From Acinetobacter sp. ANC 3781 (GTDB lineage: Bacteria; Pseudomonadota; Gammaproteobacteria; Pseudomonadales; Moraxellaceae), in contig NZ_SJOH01000004.1 in NCBI RefSeq assembly GCF_004331285.1, positions 1 through 64,000 on the forward strand: DNA of 64,000 nucleotides, read 5' to 3'. The notes beneath the pieces are model-generated. The model worked only from the letters and a program-made list of their open reading frames with translations, was not told the DNA's origin and did no database searches. Numbering within the stretch: position 1 is the stretch's first letter; the number at the start of each line of letters is the position of its first letter. Positions 23,489 to 33,446 of the stretch are shown piece after piece. The translations under genes were made by a program, and so were the position numbers.

Positions 23489-23708
23489 CTTTGACTTTCC
23501 TATTCATTCCTTATTTACTGCCAATATAGGCAATGTAGCAAGATAATTCAAATTTTACCCCTTAAAAAGCAGCGAGGGATGTTGCTTTTTAAACGATTGA
23601 TTTGCGGTAGGATGGAATGGGCTTCCACTCAGCGAGAGTAGAATTAATCGAACTGATGTTACTTGTCCAGCTTTTATTTATAGTCCAATCACACTCTAAA
23701 AAAGAAAC

Positions 23709-23740
23709 AGCCTATTTCATCAAAAAGACAAAATAGGCTT
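23709..23740 (-). terminator. Terminator after the AmpG-like gene
   Basis: AGCCTATTT...AAATAGGCT is a 9-bp stem with a 13-base loop and T-rich flanks on the minus side, 32 bases past the stop at 23772. The rest of 23489-23771 shows no gene. Confidence 0.65.
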
Positions 23741-23771
23741 TTAATTGCTAAATCTACTTGAACAGGTTTAT

Positions 23772-25919
23772 TTAGCTTTGTTGAGCGGAATGTTCCTTTA
23801 ATAACTTCGCCACCCATACCACTAAAATCAAAATGGGAATTCCAATCAGCGTAGTCATAAGGAAGAAATTCGGATAACCAATATTGCTTACGATCGTACC
23901 CGAATAACCGCCTAAAATTTTAGGAGTTAAAGTCATCAGTGAGCTAAAAATTGCGTATTGCACTGCGGTAAATGACACACTGGTTAAACTCGACAAGAAC
24001 GCAATAAATGCAGCACCTGCAAGACCAGAGGCCAAGTTATCGACAATAATGGCAAAATATAACCACAGAGAACTATAAGGTTTAATCACCTTGCCTGTAA
24101 TTTCAATTTCGTCAGTGGATTGGGTATTTATGATTGGTAAAGGCTGGACATCGACATCTAAATCTTTGGCGGCGCTCAAATTCATATTGGTCGTATAGCG
24201 ATGCTGGGTGGTTGACAAGACTTGATTATTTTCAATCACTTCAGCAACCAGCTGTTTAGAAGCGGAATTGATCAATATCTCAGCCGGAATTGCCGCACTA
24301 AACACGCCTGTTTTATCCAGATTTGCATTAAATTTCTGACCATCTAAACTTAAAACAATTTTTCGAGATTCAGACAGTAACGGTCCAAAATACTGTCCAC
24401 GAATCACCAAACTATTATTTTTCTCATATAAGGCAATGGTATTGTCACTGGTTACAGGCAATATCTGGATACTAGATTGTTTTGCATCCTGCTTTAAATA
24501 TGGCACTGTCGTGATTGCAGTATTTTGTGAACCCTCCTGATATTGTGCGGTAACTTGGATGTCATTGGCCTGTGCCAATACCTGACTCGGTACTTTGAGT
24601 TTCCAGTATCCGACTTCATCTGACTGCACATTATAACTTTGTTGTCCGACTGTCACATTGACATCATTGATTTGCTGTCCTGATTTTACCAGACCAATGA
24701 ATATCAGATTGGTTGAACTGGCCAAGATTGCGCCGATAAACATCAACTTCATAATGTTCATGCGCTGTGCCAGTAAACCACCCAAGAAACCGCCAACCAG
24801 ACTAAAAATCACGCCGTAAATTTTAACTGCTTCAGCAATTTGCTCTTTGGTGAAGTTTAAGTCCTGATAAAACACATTGGAGATTACACCGGCAATAATG
24901 TCGGAAATACGGTAAAAACCAATTAACAGCAACAACACTAATGCCAGTTTTACACCATAACGCTTAAAGAAATCTGCAATCGGATTGACCCAGGTTTCAA
25001 ATGCCATTTGTTTGTTTACGGCACCCATTTTTACCAGCAAGGTACCAATCAATACGGCAACAGCAGCAGAGCCAATAAAACGCAGGGCTTCAAAGCAGAA
25101 CAATAAGATCGAATCTGAAATTTCAAATTGAGATTTAATCGCTTCGGTTAAGTTTCCAGAGAAAATATAGCTCAGTACAAAACTGATCACGGCCACGAAA
25201 AATACAGCAACCAAGCGATAGTAATCGGTACGTTTATAATCTTTATAGATCCGATTCACTTGCGGTTCACGAATCACCAATGTGGTGATAATCCCCACCA
25301 CCATCACCGCAGCCATGGCTAAATAAGTCATTTTCCATGCACTATAAATATAGTTACCTTTCGCTGTGCCTAATGAAGCTGCTAAAAACAATGCTCCTGC
25401 ACCTGCAACAATCATCCCGATGCGATAACCGGCATTATAGGTCGAGGCCAGAACGGTCTGCATTTGAGTTTCTGCAAGTTCAATCCGGTAAGCATCAATA
25501 ACAATATCTTGGGTTGCTGCAGAAAAGCCCAGTAATACTGCCCCCACTGCCATCTGGTACAAATAACTTTGCCCGAGTGCAGGATTTGAAAATGCCATAA
25601 TACAAATGGCGCAAATAATCAGCACTTGCGCAATTAGCAACCATGCCCGACGACGACCGAGTATTTTCGTTAATACAGGAACTGGTAATTCGTCAATTAA
25701 CGGGGCCCACACAAATTTGAAAGAATAACCCAGGGCGGCCCAGCTAAAAAAAGTCACCGCGCTTTTATCAATTCCGGCTTCTCCGAGCCATAAAGACAGG
25801 CTTGAAAAAATCAGTAATATGGGAATACCTGCGGAAAAACCTAAAAACAGCATAATAAGGGCACGGCGATCAAGAAATGCGGTAAAGGCCGATTTCCATC
25901 CAGTAGATTGTGTTGTCAT
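23772..25919 (-). CDS. ampG: AmpG-like muropeptide permease with Ig-like insert
   Basis: This 715-residue MFS protein matches AmpG at the N-terminus: LFLGFSAGIPILLIFSSLSLWL, KFVWAPLIDELPVP, GRRRAWLL and FSAATQDIVIDAYRIE. AmpG imports anhydro-muropeptides for cell-wall recycling and so feeds AmpC regulation. It is about 220 residues longer than E. coli AmpG. The extra length is mostly a soluble stretch at about 410-620 containing two modules of Ig-like type (VTVGQQSYNVQSD...YWKLKVPSQVLA and VLSLDGQKFNANLDKTGVFSAAIP). Membrane helices resume after it. The insert would be exposed in the periplasm if topology is conserved. Confidence 0.85.
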   Translation of the reverse strand: MTTQSTGWKSAFTAFLDRRALIMLFLGFSAGIPILLIFSSLSLWLGEAGIDKSAVTFFSWAALGYSFKFVWAPLIDELPVPVLTKILGRRRAWLLIAQVLIICAICIMAFSNPALGQSYLYQMAVGAVLLGFSAATQDIVIDAYRIELAETQMQTVLASTYNAGYRIGMIVAGAGALFLAASLGTAKGNYIYSAWKMTYLAMAAVMVVGIITTLVIREPQVNRIYKDYKRTDYYRLVAVFFVAVISFVLSYIFSGNLTEAIKSQFEISDSILLFCFEALRFIGSAAVAVLIGTLLVKMGAVNKQMAFETWVNPIADFFKRYGVKLALVLLLLIGFYRISDIIAGVISNVFYQDLNFTKEQIAEAVKIYGVIFSLVGGFLGGLLAQRMNIMKLMFIGAILASSTNLIFIGLVKSGQQINDVNVTVGQQSYNVQSDEVGYWKLKVPSQVLAQANDIQVTAQYQEGSQNTAITTVPYLKQDAKQSSIQILPVTSDNTIALYEKNNSLVIRGQYFGPLLSESRKIVLSLDGQKFNANLDKTGVFSAAIPAEILINSASKQLVAEVIENNQVLSTTQHRYTTNMNLSAAKDLDVDVQPLPIINTQSTDEIEITGKVIKPYSSLWLYFAIIVDNLASGLAGAAFIAFLSSLTSVSFTAVQYAIFSSLMTLTPKILGGYSGTIVSNIGYPNFFLMTTLIGIPILILVVWVAKLLKEHSAQQS

Positions 25920-26124
25920 TGATTTATTATGTTCTGCAAAAACTCAATGTCGCTATTCAAACGCGTAATGCGATAGGTTTCAACAATATTTACGAAATGA
26001 TTATTTTATTTTATTGATTAAAGCAGCATGTCCGCTTGAATTTTTCAAGCAAACCTGTATACCTTTAACTCTCTACCGCAATATTTCGTTTTGGATTTTC
26101 ACAGTGACCCAAAGACTCGAGCAA

Positions 26125-28737
26125 ATGAACTCTTCTTTATCCGCCAATATTATCAGCAACATTGAACAACCGAGCCAAAACATTTTAACTTCTGCATTTC
26201 AACAACCAGAAATACAAAGCACATTAGAAAAAACCAAACTAAAATCTGAACAACTGACGCATATTCCTAATTACGATAAAATTCCTGCATCAACACGTCG
26301 CCTTAAACCCCTAAATAATTTTCTGGGGCAAGATCGCGCACGTGCCTCTGTAGAAGCAGGTATTGCTTTACCTTATTCAGGCTATAACATTTTTGCCGTG
26401 GGTACAGCGGGCCTAGGTAAACGCACCATGATCAAGCGTTTATTACAACAACACGCCAAAACCATGCCGACACCAAACGACTGGGTCTATGTCAATAATT
26501 TTAAACTGCCACGCCAACCAATTGCGTTAGAACTTCCTTCTGGTCAAGCAGCAAAATTTCAAACACTGTTGCATCAAACCTGGCAAACGATTTTAAAGCA
26601 ATTGGAACGCCGTTTTACTGCAGAAATTTATCACAACCGTATTGAACTGATTCGCCAGCAAATTGGGGATGAGCAACGCCAGGCCTTAATTGATCTCACC
26701 AAAGAAGGTGAAGCACTTGATCTGAAACTGATTACCCGTCATGAAGAACATTGCTTTGTTCCGGTACATTTCATTGATGATTCTCCAGAAGAAATGACAG
26801 CAGAAGACATTAATGCGCTCAACAGTAAAGAGCGCGCTGAAATTTCAACAAACATGCGTTACATGGACAAAAAACTAGAACGCTTAGGCCTACATTTGGG
26901 CGATTTAGAAGATGATGCACGCGACAAAGTGCAAACTTTAAATCGCAATATCGCAAAACAGGTGGTGATGCCGCGTATCGAGCAAATTTTAAATAAGTTT
27001 GGTGAGGTGGAAGGCTTAAAAGACTATCTCAAATACTATGCTGAAGACATTATTAACAATGTTGAAATTGTGCTTGAACAAGAAGAAGATGACTTTACGC
27101 CAGGCCTATTTAGCCGCGTGCCTGCACGTTATCAAGCCAATATCATTGTTTCGTATAAGCCTAATTCTGGCGCTCCAGTGATTTTTGAAGATTTCCCAAC
27201 GCATTACAATTTATTAGGTCATGTCGAACAGCTTACGCAAAATGGCACCATTACCACAGACTTCACTCTAATTCGTCCAGGCACACTGCACAAAGCCAAT
27301 GGCGGCTTTTTAATGCTCGAAGCAGAGCAACTACTTGAACAGCCTTATGCATGGCAAGGTTTGAAACGTGCATTAAAATCAGGGCAGCTAAAACTATCTT
27401 CACTTGAACATATGCTGACTTTAACAGGCAGTATTTCGATTGAACCGCAATCTATTCCCTTGAGTTTGAAAGTTGTTTTACTTGCAGAACCTGAAGTTTA
27501 TTATGAAATCCTGGAAGTTGAACCGGAACTCGGCAGTGTATTTAAAATCCGTGCTGACTTTACCGATACATTACAACGTAATGACACTAATGAGCAGGCA
27601 TATATGCAGCTGATTGCCGATTATGTGCAAGCAGATAAATTACTCCCTTTTGATCGCTCTGCCTTAGCAGCATTACTAACTGATTCAAGTCGGCAGGCAG
27701 AAGACCAAAGTTCATTGTCATTACATGCTTTAACTTTGGGTGATTTGATTCGCGAAGCCCATCATCATGCTGAAAAATCGGGTGACAAAATCGTTACCGA
27801 TAAACATATCAATACCGCACTCGATCACCGTAAGTACCGTCTCGGTTATTTACGTGAATTGTACTGGGAAGATTTGTCACGTGGCACACAGCTCATTGAG
27901 ACCAAAGGACACCGTTTAGGGCAGATTAATGCGCTCTCTGTAATTCAGTATGCAGATGTTGAATTCGGTTTGCCTTCGCGTTTAACCGCTTCGGTTTATC
28001 AAGGCGGTGGTGATATTCTGGATATCGAACGCAGTGTTGAACTCGGTGGCTCCTTACATGCCAAAGGCGTGTTACTGATGTCGAGTTTCTTAAAAGCGCA
28101 TTTTGGTCGTGAACAGACTCTACATTTTTCTGCTGCCCTCGCCTTTGAGCAAAGCTATGGTCAGGTGGATGGTGACAGCGCAACCGTAGCTGAACTGTCT
28201 GCGCTCTTATCAGCCATTAGTCAACTGCCAATTGACCAGTCCTGGGCAATCACCGGTTCAATGAATCAGCTCGGTCAGGTCCAACCAATTGGCGGCGTGA
28301 ATGCAAAAATTGAAGGTTTCTTCGATGCTTGTAAATTACAAGGTTTGACCGGCAAACAAGGTGTAATTATTCCACGTCAAAATATGCAACATTTAATGCT
28401 GCGACACGATGTCATTGAAGCAGTTGAAAAAGGTCAATTCCATATTCATGCCATTCAGACCATCGATCAGGCTTTAGAGATTCTCATGGCTCGCCCTGTC
28501 GGTACCCTAAACAAAAAAGGTCGTTATAGCAAAAATTCAATTTATGCTGCCGTTATGGAGCAACTTGAATATTGGCAGGCCATTGAAGATGGTGCAGAGT
28601 TTGAAGATGACTCCAAGAAAAAAAAGAAAAAGAAAAAAGCCAAGAAAAAGCTAAAAGAGGAAGCAGAAAAACAGCCTGTTCCGTCTGATGTTGTCGAATC
28701 TAAAAAGGCCAACAAGGACAATTCTGAAGCAGAATAA
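26125..28737 (+). CDS. LonB-like ATP-dependent protease (S16)
   Basis: From ATG 26125 the product has 870 residues; an in-frame ATG at 26014 would add 37 that look unlike the family. An AAA+ module has a Walker-A-like GTAGLGKRTM and a long insert. The C-terminal S16 protease domain has Ser685 in DGDSATVAE and, about 43 residues later, Lys in NAKIEGF, the Lon Ser-Lys dyad. The domain order resembles the LonB/YcbZ-like branch rather than housekeeping Lon: there is no N-terminal Lon substrate domain. The last 55 residues are very Lys/Glu-rich (SKKKKKKKKAKKKLKEE), an unusual tail. Proteolytic substrates are unknown. Confidence 0.85.
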   Translation: MNSSLSANIISNIEQPSQNILTSAFQQPEIQSTLEKTKLKSEQLTHIPNYDKIPASTRRLKPLNNFLGQDRARASVEAGIALPYSGYNIFAVGTAGLGKRTMIKRLLQQHAKTMPTPNDWVYVNNFKLPRQPIALELPSGQAAKFQTLLHQTWQTILKQLERRFTAEIYHNRIELIRQQIGDEQRQALIDLTKEGEALDLKLITRHEEHCFVPVHFIDDSPEEMTAEDINALNSKERAEISTNMRYMDKKLERLGLHLGDLEDDARDKVQTLNRNIAKQVVMPRIEQILNKFGEVEGLKDYLKYYAEDIINNVEIVLEQEEDDFTPGLFSRVPARYQANIIVSYKPNSGAPVIFEDFPTHYNLLGHVEQLTQNGTITTDFTLIRPGTLHKANGGFLMLEAEQLLEQPYAWQGLKRALKSGQLKLSSLEHMLTLTGSISIEPQSIPLSLKVVLLAEPEVYYEILEVEPELGSVFKIRADFTDTLQRNDTNEQAYMQLIADYVQADKLLPFDRSALAALLTDSSRQAEDQSSLSLHALTLGDLIREAHHHAEKSGDKIVTDKHINTALDHRKYRLGYLRELYWEDLSRGTQLIETKGHRLGQINALSVIQYADVEFGLPSRLTASVYQGGGDILDIERSVELGGSLHAKGVLLMSSFLKAHFGREQTLHFSAALAFEQSYGQVDGDSATVAELSALLSAISQLPIDQSWAITGSMNQLGQVQPIGGVNAKIEGFFDACKLQGLTGKQGVIIPRQNMQHLMLRHDVIEAVEKGQFHIHAIQTIDQALEILMARPVGTLNKKGRYSKNSIYAAVMEQLEYWQAIEDGAEFEDDSKKKKKKKKAKKKLKEEAEKQPVPSDVVESKKANKDNSEAE

Positions 28738-28788
28738 TCTGCTTCTTTAAAGGCCTCTATTAAAAAACCTTCATTCACATCTTCCATT

Positions 28789-28814
28789 AAAAAAGCGCCT
28801 TAAGGCGCTTTTTT
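28789..28814. terminator. Perfect bidirectional terminator
   Basis: A 26-bp perfect palindrome, A6-GCGCCT-TA-AGGCGC-T6 in outline, separates the convergent protease and grxD genes. Confidence 0.9.
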
Positions 28815-28832
28815 AATCACTTCACAACTGAA

Positions 28833-29174
28833 TTAAGCTTCAGATGCTGGGCTGTATTGTTCTACCAAGGTTTTTAACTCACCTTTTTGGAACATCTCTA
28901 GCATGATATCGCTACCACCAATTAATTCGCCATTAATCCACAATTGTGGAAATGTCGGCCAATTTGCAATTTGCGGCAAAGTTGCGCGAATGTCTTGGTT
29001 TTCCAAAATGTTTACATAAGCAAATGGACGACCAATTTGACTGAGTGCTTCTACCGCACGTGCAGAGAAACCACATTGTGGGAATTGCGGCGTACCCTTC
29101 ATATAAAGAAGTACTGCATGTTTAGCAATTTGGTCGCGAATTAACGCTTCAGTGTCGCGTGCTTGTTCAGTCAT
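28833..29174 (-). CDS. grxD: Monothiol glutaredoxin, Grx4 type
   Basis: ATG 29174 is chosen because GAGGAT lies 6 bases before it; an upstream in-frame ATG at 29213 has no such site. The 113-residue product has the monothiol CGFS motif (Cys34, PQCGFSARA), WPTFPQLWINGELIGGSDI for glutathione binding, and the usual C-terminal helix. Grx4 proteins carry a bridging [2Fe-2S] cluster and serve iron-sulfur trafficking with BolA partners. Confidence 0.95.
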   Translation of the reverse strand: MTEQARDTEALIRDQIAKHAVLLYMKGTPQFPQCGFSARAVEALSQIGRPFAYVNILENQDIRATLPQIANWPTFPQLWINGELIGGSDIMLEMFQKGELKTLVEQYSPASEA

Positions 29175-29336
29175 TGATAAATCCTCAACTAATCTGCCTC
29201 GCATTATACCCAAAACTTAACAAAACAGTATGGCTAAAGCAATATTTCCATTTTTATTTCCATTTGGGCTTTTATTCTGTAGCAGTTTTTGCTTAGATAA
29301 ACCTTTATTTTCCCACCTAACAGATAAGAGTTAGTC

Positions 29337-30548
29337 ATGAATAACATTACCCTTGCCCCAGTGCAATCTGATCAACCTTCACACTTGATGCCAGTATTTG
29401 GCCGTCAGCCGATCAGCTTTGTTCGCGGTCGAGGTTCTTATCTTTATACAGAAGATGGCACTGAATATTTTGATGCACTTACAGGAATTGCAGTATGTGG
29501 TCTAGGTCATGCTCATCCTGTTATTGCTGAAGCCATTGCCGATCAAGCTGCAACCCTCATTCACACCAGCAACTTATTTGAAGTCCCTTGGCAAACTGCT
29601 GCAGCACAAAAACTTGCTGAAGTTTCAGGCATGGAAGAAATTTTCTTCTCGAACAGCGGTGCAGAATCCAATGAAGGTGCCATTAAAATTGCCCGTAAGT
29701 TTGGATCAATGCAAGGCATTGCCAATCCAAAAATTATTGTTGCAGACCGTTCTTTCCATGGTCGTACCATGGCGACCCTTGCAGCAACCGGCAACAAAAA
29801 AGTTCAGGAAGGTTTTGGCCCGCTGGTTGAAGGTTTTATTCGTGTACCTTTTGGTGACATTGAAGCCATTGAAGAAGCAGCCATTCACCATCCGGACATC
29901 GTGGCTATTTTTGTTGAACCGATTCAAGGTGAAGGTGGTGTAAATACTGCACCTCAAGGGTTTAGCTACCTTGAAGAAATTCGTCAAATCTGTAATCAGC
30001 ATAACTGGTTGATGATGTTGGATGAAGTTCAAACAGGGAATGGTCGTACCGGCAAATACTTTGCTTACCAGCATACCAGTATTATTCCAGATGTTTTAAC
30101 CACGGCCAAAGGTTTAGGGAACGGCTTCCCGATTGGTGCGGTAATGACTCAAGGTCGTGGAGTCGGTGTACTGACTGCGGGCAACCATGGTTCAACCTAT
30201 AGTGGTACAGCGCTCGGTTCGCGTGTGGTATATACCGTTCTCGATATTATGCAGAAAGAAAATATCGTTGCCAATGCTGCCAAAAAAGGTGCCTATATTG
30301 TTGATCAGCTGCGCAGCAAACTGGCTGATCAAAACGTGATAGTACGTGGTTTTGGTCTAATGATCGGCATCGAGTTACCGAAAGACTGTGGTGAACTGGT
30401 GAATATCGCACGTGATGAATATCATTTGATTATTAACGTAACTGCAGGTTCCGTGGTTCGTTTATTGCCAATACTTAATATTACTCAAGAACAAGCAGAT
30501 CAATTGATTTCTCGTCTTGTAAAAATGATTAAAGCCTTTCTAGCTTAA
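29337..30548 (+). CDS. argD: Acetylornithine/succinyldiaminopimelate aminotransferase
   Basis: This 403-residue class III PLP aminotransferase has GLGHAHPV, FFSNSGAESNEGAIKIAR, VADRSFHGRTMATLAATGN, the LDEVQTGNGRTG carboxylate-pocket motif and the PLP Lys in TTAKGLGNGFPIGA. It converts N-acetylglutamate semialdehyde to acetylornithine in arginine synthesis and often also acts in lysine synthesis. A catabolic AruC/AstC role cannot be excluded from sequence alone, but no ast/aru genes lie nearby. It is a single transcription unit ended by a good terminator. Confidence 0.9.
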   Translation: MNNITLAPVQSDQPSHLMPVFGRQPISFVRGRGSYLYTEDGTEYFDALTGIAVCGLGHAHPVIAEAIADQAATLIHTSNLFEVPWQTAAAQKLAEVSGMEEIFFSNSGAESNEGAIKIARKFGSMQGIANPKIIVADRSFHGRTMATLAATGNKKVQEGFGPLVEGFIRVPFGDIEAIEEAAIHHPDIVAIFVEPIQGEGGVNTAPQGFSYLEEIRQICNQHNWLMMLDEVQTGNGRTGKYFAYQHTSIIPDVLTTAKGLGNGFPIGAVMTQGRGVGVLTAGNHGSTYSGTALGSRVVYTVLDIMQKENIVANAAKKGAYIVDQLRSKLADQNVIVRGFGLMIGIELPKDCGELVNIARDEYHLIINVTAGSVVRLLPILNITQEQADQLISRLVKMIKAFLA

Positions 30549-30572
30549 TTCTTTCACCCTTCAAAAAATGAA

Positions 30573-30598
30573 AAGCCGCTGATAGCGGCTTTTTTTTA
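30573..30598 (+). terminator. Terminator after argD
   Basis: AGCCGCT-GAT-AGCGGCT with a following run of eight T; the minus-strand side has AAAAG and TTTTCATTTTT, so it may serve both genes. Confidence 0.85.
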
Positions 30599-30611
30599 TA
30601 CTGCTCGGCTT

Positions 30612-31541
30612 TTATGAAGCTTCTTGATAATTTCTGCCACCGGGTAACTGGCAGAAATATTGTTTTAATGCTTCTAAACAACGGTGAATTTTCATCGGCT
30701 GTTGTTCATGTTTTGAAATAATGGCATACAAGGTGAAACTCGGTAATTTCCACTCTGGTAAAACCTCAACCAAAGCACCATTGATTAAATCTTTTTGTGC
30801 ATCTAGATATAAAATTCGAGCGATTCCATGCCCTTGCTGACATAATGCTTTGGCAACCAGAACATTATTTGAGGTCAATCTCGAACTCATTTCTAAACTG
30901 ATGTCTTCACTTGTTACGACATGTTGGAATGACAAATATTGATAATTTTTGATCACATTCATCGGAATTAAATCATGATGCTTTAAATCCTCAGGACGTG
31001 AAATGGGTATCGACTGATTCAAATAACTTGGTGAAGCCACCAGAACCTGCTCAACTCGAGCAAGCGGCACTACATGCAAATTATTGTCTTCAATTTTTGA
31101 ACTTATACGCAACGCAATATCAATACGACCTTCAATCAGATCAATATATTGATTGTCAGCTTCTACATGAACCGCCAACCCTCTATGAGCAGACATCCAA
31201 TGTGATAAGGCTGGAATGACATGATTTGCGGCTAATTCTGGCGTAGTTGCAATACGTAAGTCCCCAACAAGGTCATCACGCAGCTCATTAATCCGTACCT
31301 TTCCGCGCTCTGCAGCAGCAAGCATCTCTTGGCAGCTGTGGAAAAAAGCTTGTCCCGCTTCAGTTAAACTCAACTTTCTGGTAGAACGATGTAAAAGGGT
31401 AACTTCCATCTCATGTTCTAAAGAACGAATTTGCTGACTTACAGCACTGGTGGTGATACCTAAATCACGGGCAGCACCACTGAACGAATTTTTTTCTACA
31501 ACACAAGCAAAGACACCCATTGCTCGAAGTTGATCTAACAT
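30612..31541 (-). CDS. LysR-family transcriptional regulator
   Basis: ATG 31541, with GAGGG 7 bases upstream, gives 309 residues; an upstream ATG at 31589 lacks a site. The winged helix spans about residues 1-60 (MLDQLRAMGVFACVVEKNSF, AARDLGITTSAVSQQIRSLEHEM). The periplasmic-binding-like effector domain follows, of the CrgA/AaeR branch (IRTT-like 'RIATTPELAANHVIPALSHW'). The adjacent argD is convergent and the nlpD-like gene lies behind it, so no target is suggested by position. Confidence 0.88.
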   Translation of the reverse strand: MLDQLRAMGVFACVVEKNSFSGAARDLGITTSAVSQQIRSLEHEMEVTLLHRSTRKLSLTEAGQAFFHSCQEMLAAAERGKVRINELRDDLVGDLRIATTPELAANHVIPALSHWMSAHRGLAVHVEADNQYIDLIEGRIDIALRISSKIEDNNLHVVPLARVEQVLVASPSYLNQSIPISRPEDLKHHDLIPMNVIKNYQYLSFQHVVTSEDISLEMSSRLTSNNVLVAKALCQQGHGIARILYLDAQKDLINGALVEVLPEWKLPSFTLYAIISKHEQQPMKIHRCLEALKQYFCQLPGGRNYQEAS

Positions 31542-31633
31542 AAATTTCCCTCTGAACTTATGAGATGCTTTATCTTTCGATAAAAGCAACTCATTGTATT
31601 ATACGGTGAAATTTAAGTAATGTATTAATTTAT

Positions 31634-32449
31634 TTAATTAATAGGTAATACCTGGGTTGGATCAATAGGTTTACCATCTAGACGCACCTGAAACTCAAGC
31701 ATGGTACGGGTTGTACCTGATGAACCCATCTCTGCAATCTTCTGCCCAGCCGTCACATTTTCTCCACTTTTCACGTTCATTTTACTGTTATGTGCATACG
31801 CTGAAATGTAACCATTAATATGCTTGATCAGAATCAGGTTACCATATTCTTTTAACCCGTCTGCTGCATATACCACTTGCCCATCTGCAGCCGCATAAAT
31901 TGCATCACCTACGTTTCCAGTATAGCGAATTCCTTTAATATTATTGGCTAAATTAAAGTTTTGCAGCACTGCACCATTGCTTGGTTTAACCCAGCGTAAC
32001 GCAGATGCTTTCGAGGTTGCTACAGGAGCCGTTGGAACATTCGCTACAACAGGTGCAGCAGGTTTCACTGGACTGGTTGGAATTTGAACGGTTTGACGTT
32101 GAATCGGCGCAGCTTGGGTTACGGCTTGAGTCGTCGTGGTACGGCGTGAACCTGAATCTTTTAAACGTAAAGATTGCCCCACATAAATGCGATACGGCGG
32201 CGTGATGTCATTCATATCCGCAACACTGGTATAGGCTAAACCATAACGTGCAGCAATCCCACTTAAAGTATCACCAGAACGAACCGTATAGTAGTCTGGT
32301 GCAGTCGCATAACGTGTTGAATTATGAATTTGTGGTTTTGAAGCACAACCACTCAAAATAACAGTGGAAATAACCGCTGTAGACAACACAATGGTTTTCA
32401 GCAAGGCTGAAGGCGTAGCTAATAAGCGATAAGATGACACCAAGAGCAT
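31634..32449 (-). CDS. nlpD: NlpD-like lipoprotein: LysM plus degenerate M23
   Basis: This 271-residue lipoprotein has GAGGAAGAG upstream of its ATG, a signal peptide ending in the lipobox LSGC (Cys about 35), a LysM domain (YYTVRSGDTLSGIAARYGL...), a Pro/Ala/Thr-rich linker and a C-terminal M23/LytM domain (about 160-271). The metal ligands of active M23 enzymes are missing: GIRYTGNVGD replaces the H-x-G-x-D motif, and LEFQVR replaces L-H-F-E. It is therefore an NlpD/EnvC-type activator of cell-wall amidases, not an enzyme. surE lies just upstream as in E. coli surE-pcm-nlpD-rpoS; pcm and rpoS are absent here. Confidence 0.88.
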   Translation of the reverse strand: MLLVSSYRLLATPSALLKTIVLSTAVISTVILSGCASKPQIHNSTRYATAPDYYTVRSGDTLSGIAARYGLAYTSVADMNDITPPYRIYVGQSLRLKDSGSRRTTTTQAVTQAAPIQRQTVQIPTSPVKPAAPVVANVPTAPVATSKASALRWVKPSNGAVLQNFNLANNIKGIRYTGNVGDAIYAAADGQVVYAADGLKEYGNLILIKHINGYISAYAHNSKMNVKSGENVTAGQKIAEMGSSGTTRTMLEFQVRLDGKPIDPTQVLPIN

Positions 32450-32564
32450 TACTCTTCCTCTCTACATATAAATGTATTTATTGAATTGCGCTAAGATTAG
32501 CAAAAAAGTATATAAAAAATTATTTCAACACTACATTTTCACAAAGTTATAACACTACTTCAGG

Positions 32565-33335
32565 CTATTTAGAAAACTGTGCATGCAATGTGTTCAAAAT
32601 CTCGTAATTGGTAGCATCCATTTGAATAGGTGTGATACTGACATACCCATTCGCGACTGCAAAAAAGTCCGACTCTATTTCAGTTAAACCTTTTTTCGGA
32701 TCTGCCACAGCTTCGCCTGAAAGTCCAATCCAATAGACTTGACGGCCACGTGGGTCTACATGACTGGTAATGGGTTTTGATTGACTGCGTCTACCCTGAT
32801 AGGTGATTTTCGAACCTTGTATTTCAGGCACATCAGGAATATTGACATTAAAAATGTGACGTGGAGGTAAAACCGGTAAACCTGAAGCAATAAAATCATG
32901 CACCCATTGTGCAGCGACAGCATAATCTTTTGGGTTTTCGTAAGAACGGACATTTTGTCCTGCCATCGATACGGCAATTGCGGGTTGTTTCATTAAGCGA
33001 CCTTCAAATGCTGCCCCGACTGTTCCCGAATAAAGCACATCATCGCCCAGATTAGCGCCACTATTAATACCGCTAACCACCAGATCAAATTCAAAATCAA
33101 ATAGCCCATTCATAGACAGATAGACGCAATCTGCCGGTGTTCCATTGACTGCCCAAACATCGGGAGAAATTTGGATGGGACGTAATGGTCGATCTAGAGT
33201 CAAAGCACTGGAATAACCACTGCGCTCGCTTTCTGGCGCAACAATCACTACACGCCCCAAAGGCGATAAAGCATGCGCAAGCGCTTGAATACCGGGAGCA
33301 AAAACACCATCATCATTGGCAATTAATATATTCAC
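32565..33335 (-). CDS. surE: 5'/3'-nucleotidase SurE
   Basis: This 256-residue protein has the SurE metal site: Asp8-Asp9 ([10 protein letters not shown]), Ser39 ([10 protein letters not shown]) and the Asn in [13 protein letters not shown]. It dephosphorylates nucleoside 5'- and 3'-monophosphates in the cytoplasm. Length is typical. It is upstream of the nlpD-like gene in the same direction with a gap of about 115 bases. Confidence 0.95.
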   Translation of the reverse strand: MNILIANDDGVFAPGIQALAHALSPLGRVVIVAPESERSGYSSALTLDRPLRPIQISPDVWAVNGTPADCVYLSMNGLFDFEFDLVVSGINSGANLGDDVLYSGTVGAAFEGRLMKQPAIAVSMAGQNVRSYENPKDYAVAAQWVHDFIASGLPVLPPRHIFNVNIPDVPEIQGSKITYQGRRSQSKPITSHVDPRGRQVYWIGLSGEAVADPKKGLTEIESDFFAVANGYVSITPIQMDATNYEILNTLHAQFSK

Positions 33336-33446
33336 TTAAAATCTCAAAATAGTTTAAAAAATGACTGGTCAGAACATTTGATTGAATAATATAAAGAATT
33401 ATATATATTTAACGATCGACCTCCATTCAAAATATGTGACTAAAAA

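Noticed and set aside
28542..28787. Leftward 81-residue Phe-rich frame
   Set aside because: It is the antisense shadow of the Lys-rich tail of the Lon-type protease.
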